NCBI RefSeq assembly: GCF_900108085.1
Contig: NZ_FNVR01000010.1
Span: 1 to 64,000 of the forward strand
Length of the DNA stretch: 64,000 bases
Direction of reading: 5' to 3'
Source: Algoriphagus boritolerans DSM 17298 = JCM 18970
Lineage (GTDB): Bacteria > Bacteroidota > Bacteroidia > Cytophagales > Cyclobacteriaceae
The position numbers were made by a program, and so were the translations under genes. The notes below the pieces were generated by a model, which made no database searches, was not told the DNA's origin, and was given only the letters and a program-made list of their open reading frames with translations. Shown here in pieces: positions 61,741 to 64,000 of the stretch. Within the stretch, counting starts at the first letter, position 1. Every line of letters starts with the position of its first letter.

Positions 61741-61779
61741 GCATTCTCCCGATTAAAGATCGGGACAGGCTATCTGACC
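61741..61779 (+). repeat. Dispersed hairpin repeat, copy A
   Basis: This element reads ATTCTCCCGA, then TTAAAGA, TCGGGACAGGCT and ATCTGACC. It is almost identical to the element at 35061-35100 on the opposite strand. Its arms form a 6-bp stem (TCCCGA/TCGGGA). It lies upstream of the exonuclease gene, in a stretch with no other feature. Confidence 0.7.
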
Positions 61780-61861
61780 CCTGAAAAACAAATTATAAAC
61801 AGATGAATTTTAAGATTTTGGAACTTTGAGTGAAAATGAAAGCTGGCTCAAAGCGATATTT

Positions 61862-62491
61862 TTAGATTTCCTCCGGCATCTTGTCTGATTTAGCATAACT
61901 CAAACGACCCAAACGCTTCCCAACGAAATAGTCATCCAATCCTGCGACAGTCACCGTACCAAGTGAACCGAGATCTAGGGATCCGTCGGCTCTCAATCCT
62001 CTTTCATCAATATAAATGGAATCTATGCTACCTATCAGGAGGATCGTTTGATTGACTTTTAAGGTTTGCGTTTCCAAAAGGCTACATGCAAGCCGCACTG
62101 GACTGTCTCTGACAAAAGGTGCTTTGAAACCATCCAAAAATTCGGGGGCTATTCCGGTAGCTTCAAACTCTGACTCTTCCCATCTTGCCGATGTCCAATG
62201 CGCCTCTTTGTAAAATTCACTTGTGACATGATTCATCGTGAAAAATCCCGTTTCCATAATATTGTCCAAGGTATGCCGAATGACAGTATTTGGTCTAAAA
62301 AGTATACCAACCATCGGAGGATTAGCCCCGATGTGAAAAACCTGGGAAAAAAGCGCAAGATTGGTTATTCCTGCTGAATCCTGCGTACCGATCAGGTTGA
62401 GACTTTTGTAGCCGGAAAGGCAATTGATCAGATTCCTTCGATAAAACGAATCTGAGGACATAATTTCTTCCGAGCTGATTCGCTTGGTCAT
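61862..62491 (-). CDS. Flavin reductase-like FMN-binding protein
   Basis: A 209-residue protein of the flavin reductase/split-barrel group. NCLSGYKSLNLIGTQDSAGI and NLALFSQVFHIGANPPMVGI form the FMN-binding barrel. RHTLDNIMETGFFTMNHVT and RWEESEFEATGIAPEFLDG are conserved segments of the Bacteroidota subgroup. Whether it serves a partner monooxygenase is unknown. Its ATG overlaps the stop of the gene at 62488-62931 by four bases. Confidence 0.85.
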   Translation of the reverse strand: MTKRISSEEIMSSDSFYRRNLINCLSGYKSLNLIGTQDSAGITNLALFSQVFHIGANPPMVGILFRPNTVIRHTLDNIMETGFFTMNHVTSEFYKEAHWTSARWEESEFEATGIAPEFLDGFKAPFVRDSPVRLACSLLETQTLKVNQTILLIGSIDSIYIDERGLRADGSLDLGSLGTVTVAGLDDYFVGKRLGRLSYAKSDKMPEEI

Positions 62492-62931
62492 AACTTAATA
62501 GCCTCCTCGATCGAGTCGCAATATTGAATATCAAGCTGGTCGATGATATTATCGGGATAGGTTTCCAGAATTTGCTGTTTGGCTATTTGCACCATTTTTT
62601 CAAACCATTTCTCGGCAGGAAGGATCTTGCGGTGGGTTTTCAGGCCAAATCCAAGCATATCCTTTTTCCAATGGATGAAGTACCATTCCATGGTAGGTTG
62701 GTGAAAAGCCCTCAGAGATCTTTTATCGAAAATGAATTTTTCGAAATCTCCATTTTTAACTATTCTCCCAATTTGATTAAAAGTTTCCTTAAAATCTTCA
62801 ATGGGAATGTAATCGGCAAGAAGTTCGCAAATGATGATTTTTTTATCTGTGTTAACCAAAACTCTGGCGTAGCGTTCTTCAAAAGCCAATTCAAAGTCTT
62901 GAATTTCGGAAGGGTTTAATGTTTCATTCAT
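62488..62931 (-). CDS. SpoIIAA/STAS-like small protein
   Basis: A 147-residue soluble protein of alternating strands and helices: ARVLVNTDKKIIICELLADY, then FEKFIFDKRSLRAFHQPTM and WYFIHWKKDMLGFGLKTHR. The layout resembles SpoIIAA-like proteins common in Bacteroidota; no catalytic motif is visible. It is translationally coupled to the flavin reductase gene and 18 bases from a coiled-coil gene, so the group of four genes from 63965 to 61862 may be one unit. Confidence 0.65.
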   Translation of the reverse strand: MNETLNPSEIQDFELAFEERYARVLVNTDKKIIICELLADYIPIEDFKETFNQIGRIVKNGDFEKFIFDKRSLRAFHQPTMEWYFIHWKKDMLGFGLKTHRKILPAEKWFEKMVQIAKQQILETYPDNIIDQLDIQYCDSIEEAIKL

Positions 62932-62949
62932 AGCTATCGGAAGTAAAGC

Positions 62950-63213
62950 TTAGTAAACGGAATTTTTGCGCTGAGTGGTCACATGTGCCACTTCCTCTTT
63001 AAACTCAGACAATCGCTGCTCAAGAACAGAGGCATATTCCAAGGTGGTGCGCATCATATCTTGTTGAGACTGAATCTGCTCCTTCAATCGAAAAAGCTCC
63101 CGATTGACATCAGACAATTTCTCTTCGTAATGTTGTTTGAGCCGCTCTTTTTCAAGTTGAGCTTTCCTCAATTCTTCCTTAAAAAGCAGGAATGATTCAG
63201 GTGGAGTTTTCAT
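62950..63213 (-). CDS. Short coiled-coil protein
   Basis: An 87-residue protein that is one long charged helix, with heptad repeats throughout (LFKEELRKAQLEKERLKQHY; VNRELFRLKEQIQSQQ). It has no signal or membrane segment. The ATG at 63213 is preferred to one two codons upstream. No function is recognisable; its neighbours are an SDR gene and a SpoIIAA-like gene on the same strand. Confidence 0.6.
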   Translation of the reverse strand: MKTPPESFLLFKEELRKAQLEKERLKQHYEEKLSDVNRELFRLKEQIQSQQDMMRTTLEYASVLEQRLSEFKEEVAHVTTQRKNSVY

Positions 63214-63284
63214 AATCACAGCACTTTCTTCACGGGACCGTACCCTATGGTTAAGACAAAATGAACAGGCAAAATGTTTCAGAC

Positions 63285-63965
63285 TTATTTCAGGTTTGAC
63301 ATACCTCCATCGATGTGAAGAATCTGCCCTGTCATCCAGGAGGATTTTGGGGAAAGCAAAAACACTGTCGCCTCTGCTATATCTCCCGAAGTTCCAATCC
63401 TTCCAAGCGGATGTCTTTTATCAGATGCTTCTTTTCGCTCCGGGGTCGAAAGCAAGGCTGAGGCTAAGGGAGTTTCCGTCAATGAGGGTGCGATCGCATT
63501 TACTCTGATTTTAGATGGTGCCCATTCAGCAGCTAGGGATCTGGTCAAGCCTTCTACCGCACCTTTGGCTGAGGCAATCCCGGCATGGAAACCCATTCCT
63601 GTCTGAACCGCCACTGTGCTATAAAGCACCACAGCCGGACTGGAGGATTTCTTCAGCCCCTTTAGGCAGGCCTGCAACACCCTCACTGCTCCAAAAAAAT
63701 TAACTTCCAGTTCATTTTGAAAATCAGCAATTGAAATCCGGTGAAACGGTTTTAAGTTAATCGTCCCCGGGCAGTAAACCACTCCGTCAATGACGTCCGG
63801 TAATCCGGGAATTTCAGAAAAATCAACACTGGTGTCCAATTGAGTGGTTAGATTTCCACTTTTGGAATATAAAAAAAGGTTGGCACCCGCATCGCCGAGC
63901 AAGGCTGCTGTAGCTGCACCGATACCAGAATTACCACCTACGATTACTATATTTTTATCTTTCAT
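63285..63965 (-). CDS. SDR-family oxidoreductase lacking the usual catalytic tyrosine
   Basis: A 226-residue Rossmann-fold protein. The cofactor loop is IVIVGGNSGIGAATAALLG, and VNAIAPSLTETPLASALL and LHIDGGMSNLK complete the SDR layout. At the active site, where Y-x3-K is expected, it reads FHAGIASAKGAVEGLTRSL. The lysine is present but the residue four before it is isoleucine, with a histidine slightly upstream. The catalytic serine region (VVLYSTVAVQTG) is kept. I recall the same FHAxIAxAKGAVEGL pattern in relatives, so this is a subfamily trait rather than a mutation. Its reaction, if any, is unknown. Confidence 0.85.
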   Translation of the reverse strand: MKDKNIVIVGGNSGIGAATAALLGDAGANLFLYSKSGNLTTQLDTSVDFSEIPGLPDVIDGVVYCPGTINLKPFHRISIADFQNELEVNFFGAVRVLQACLKGLKKSSSPAVVLYSTVAVQTGMGFHAGIASAKGAVEGLTRSLAAEWAPSKIRVNAIAPSLTETPLASALLSTPERKEASDKRHPLGRIGTSGDIAEATVFLLSPKSSWMTGQILHIDGGMSNLK

Positions 63966-64000
63966 TACTTCTATTGTATGATTTTAAAATCCCGGAAAGG

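Overview
The window is chromosomal DNA from a Bacteroidota bacterium, most likely a member of the Cytophagales such as the Algoriphagus/Cyclobacteriaceae group. The indications are a SusC/SusD pair, many Bacteroidota-type lipoproteins (DUF4221, DUF6503, DUF547), a gliding/T9SS-type C-terminal domain, WG repeats, FloA/NfeD, promoters of the TAnnTTTG type, and almost no Shine-Dalgarno sequences. No rRNA, tRNA, CRISPR array or prophage was found. The identification rests on gene content and motifs read by eye; no database search was run.

Left edge (1-3.7 kb): an accessory, probably defence-related patch. The 5' end of an IS4-family transposase runs off the edge. It sits directly against the first ~80 codons of a DUF4011/DUF3320-type helicase gene, which the element appears to have interrupted. 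Next to it lie a 614-residue protein with a C-terminal PD-(D/E)XK nuclease domain, an intergenic stretch of palindromes and duplicated repeats, and a coiled-coil-like hypothetical protein.

4-22.7 kb: a SusC/SusD uptake pair is followed by a long minus-strand block read from 21.4 kb down to 9.2 kb. Its order is Crp/Fnr regulator, rhodanese, DUF547 lipoprotein, FAD oxidoreductase, polyferredoxin membrane protein, cellulose-synthase-like GT2, DPM1-like GT2, lipoprotein, multi-TM mannosyltransferase-like protein, two DUF6503-like lipoproteins, and a membrane-anchored GH113-like glycosidase. Many neighbours overlap or abut. I infer a redox-linked envelope-glycan module in which the glycosidase may play a role like BcsZ in cellulose operons. 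An HsdR_N-like PD-(D/E)XK protein and a ComEA-like HhH protein close the block.

22.8-40 kb: mostly core genes. These are hemA, a WG-repeat protein, floA and nfeD, proS, a G/W/F-rich low-complexity lipoprotein, a FadL/OmpP1-like porin, a 5'-truncated CheB/CheR-type histidine kinase, aroK, a DoxX-family protein, a DUF1599 protein, folP coupled to dacA (cyclic di-AMP synthase), and a divergent kbl/threonine-dehydrogenase pair for threonine catabolism to glycine.

40-48 kb: a minus-strand cluster encodes a 56-residue secreted Cys-x6-Cys peptide, an attenuator-like hairpin, a DUF4221 lipoprotein, a CxxC lipoprotein and a 46-residue lipoprotein, the last three overlapping each other. It is followed by a plus-strand triad (PSD1/DUF1549/DUF1553, DUF1501, DUF2231-cytochrome-LRR) that is typical of planctomycetes.

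48-64 kb: ArsC/Spx-like protein, M14 peptidase, hemL, an LpoA-like TPR/periplasmic-binding protein, an MBG-repeat protein with a gliding-type C-terminus, a membrane-anchored AraC-type regulator, guaA, a phosphotriesterase-like lipoprotein, a ligase-associated exonuclease, a flavin reductase, a SpoIIAA-like protein, a coiled-coil protein, and an SDR lacking the usual catalytic tyrosine.

The three most interesting regions are the peptide/lipoprotein cluster at 40.1-42.0 kb, the glycan/redox block at 9.2-21.4 kb, and the disrupted defence-like patch at the left edge.
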